64,000 nt of DNA. It comes from Varroa destructor (taxonomy: Eukaryota; Arthropoda; Arachnida; Mesostigmata; Varroidae). The translations under genes were made by a program, and so were the position numbers. The DNA lies in NCBI RefSeq assembly GCF_002443255.2, contig NW_019211458.1, forward strand, positions 11,554,402 through 11,618,401, read 5' to 3'. Of this stretch, positions 63,726 to 64,000 are shown piece by piece (positions within the stretch are counted from its first letter, which is position 1; every line of letters starts with the position of its first letter). A model generated the notes under the pieces. The model made no database searches. It saw only the letters and a program-made list of their open reading frames with translations, and was not told where the DNA came from.

Positions 63726-63871
63726 TCCTTCGGAGCGTCGCAAGGACGATTTGGACACTATCTACGAGGAGCTGACTCGAATCAAAGCACTTTCGCATTT
63801 ATCTAATTCAGTCAAGAGGGAGCTCTCCGGCGTCATGGTTTTCGAATCGCATCCCAAGCGTGATACTGTCT
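63726..63871 (+). CDS. Epac: Epac exon: start of CNB-B domain
   Basis: The first T completes a Pro codon; 48 codons follow, leaving in phase 1 with donor GTAAGT; acceptor TGTTACAG. The peptide [20 protein letters not shown], then [20 protein letters not shown] and SHPKRDTV, matches EPAC2 [45 protein letters not shown] closely. CNB-B is the high-affinity cAMP switch of the family. Its phosphate-binding cassette is in later exons beyond the window, so cAMP competence cannot be judged here. Exon length and phases mirror the first CNB-A exon. Confidence 0.96.
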
Positions 63872-64000
63872 GTAAGTAATCATTGCTAAACCTACCATGA
63901 AAACACGTATTAATCCTTATTCGGAACTTTGCTTCAATGCCATGCTGGAATCTGTGGTTACCACTCTATTTGGTGCTATATATTATACTTCATAATGTTA
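63872..64000. other. Epac intron 9, 5' end
   Basis: Begins with a consensus GTAAGT donor. The remaining 129 bases contain no coding sequence; the gene continues beyond the window. Confidence 0.85.

Larger units (their letters stand above)
645..63871 (+). other. Epac: Epac gene span (nine exons, partial at both ends)
   Basis: Nine exons on the + strand join into one open frame of about 520 residues in the EPAC2 domain order: CNB-A, linker, DEP, linker, start of CNB-B. Intron phases in order are 1, 0, 0, 1, 0, 0, 1, 2, and the last exon ends in phase 1; every junction restores a codon that fits the family. Known family role: cAMP binding relieves autoinhibition of a C-terminal CDC25 domain that loads Rap1/Rap2 with GTP; DEP directs membrane targeting. 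The catalytic half is not in this window. EPAC2 rather than EPAC1 is called because there is a CNB domain before DEP. Identity rests on recognition of conserved blocks, not on a database search. Confidence 0.93.

Noticed and set aside
1..64000. CRISPR arrays, bacterial operons, telomeric repeats, rRNA
   Set aside because: No spaced direct repeats, ribosome-binding sites, TTAGG arrays or rRNA-like blocks were found; the DNA is typical intron-rich animal sequence.

Overview
The window is animal nuclear DNA and, as far as can be read, holds the N-terminal half of one protein-coding gene on the + strand: an Epac-type exchange factor (cAMP-activated guanine nucleotide exchange factor for Rap, orthologous to vertebrate EPAC2/RAPGEF4). 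Nine coding exons can be placed (645-787, 5173-5264, 12534-12683, 55578-55791, 57577-57974, 58173-58319, 58474-58561, 61468-61651, 63726-63871). Every exon is bounded by AG/GT and all eight junctions keep the reading frame. Joined, they give about 520 residues: cyclic-nucleotide-binding domain A (CNB-A), a long glutamine-rich linker, the DEP domain, a linker, and the start of CNB-B. The first coding exon (about 20 residues in relatives) and the rest of CNB-B, REM, RA and CDC25 domains must lie outside the window.

Organism: spliceosomal introns from 154 bases to about 43 kb, AT-rich introns with scattered microsatellites, a glutamine-rich linker absent from vertebrate EPAC2, and a TATA plus TCAGT initiator at an internal promoter together suggest an arthropod. 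A mite or tick is a guess from intron size and low repeat content. There are no bacterial genes, operons or CRISPR arrays.

Layout: 1-644 upstream intron; 645-12683 CNB-A in three exons; 12684-55577 one giant intron; 55578-57974 linker; 58173-58561 DEP domain in two exons with short introns; 61468-63871 post-DEP linker and start of CNB-B. Intron 2 contains a decayed non-LTR retrotransposon reverse transcriptase (about 10.43-11.23 kb) with ordered motifs but a broken catalytic FADD. The giant intron contains a candidate internal promoter and alternative first exon (33514-33764) whose phase-0 donor matches the phase-0 acceptor of exon 4. This would give an isoform without CNB-A, as vertebrate EPAC2 does from its own internal promoters.

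Most interesting points: the internal promoter and exon; a His in place of the phosphate-contacting Arg in CNB-A; CNB-A and CNB-B opening in exons of matching length and phase, a fossil of domain duplication; the Q-rich linker with a CAA microsatellite; an 18-base C tract in a 198-base intron next to the DEP exon; and several unidentified coding-like stretches in introns.
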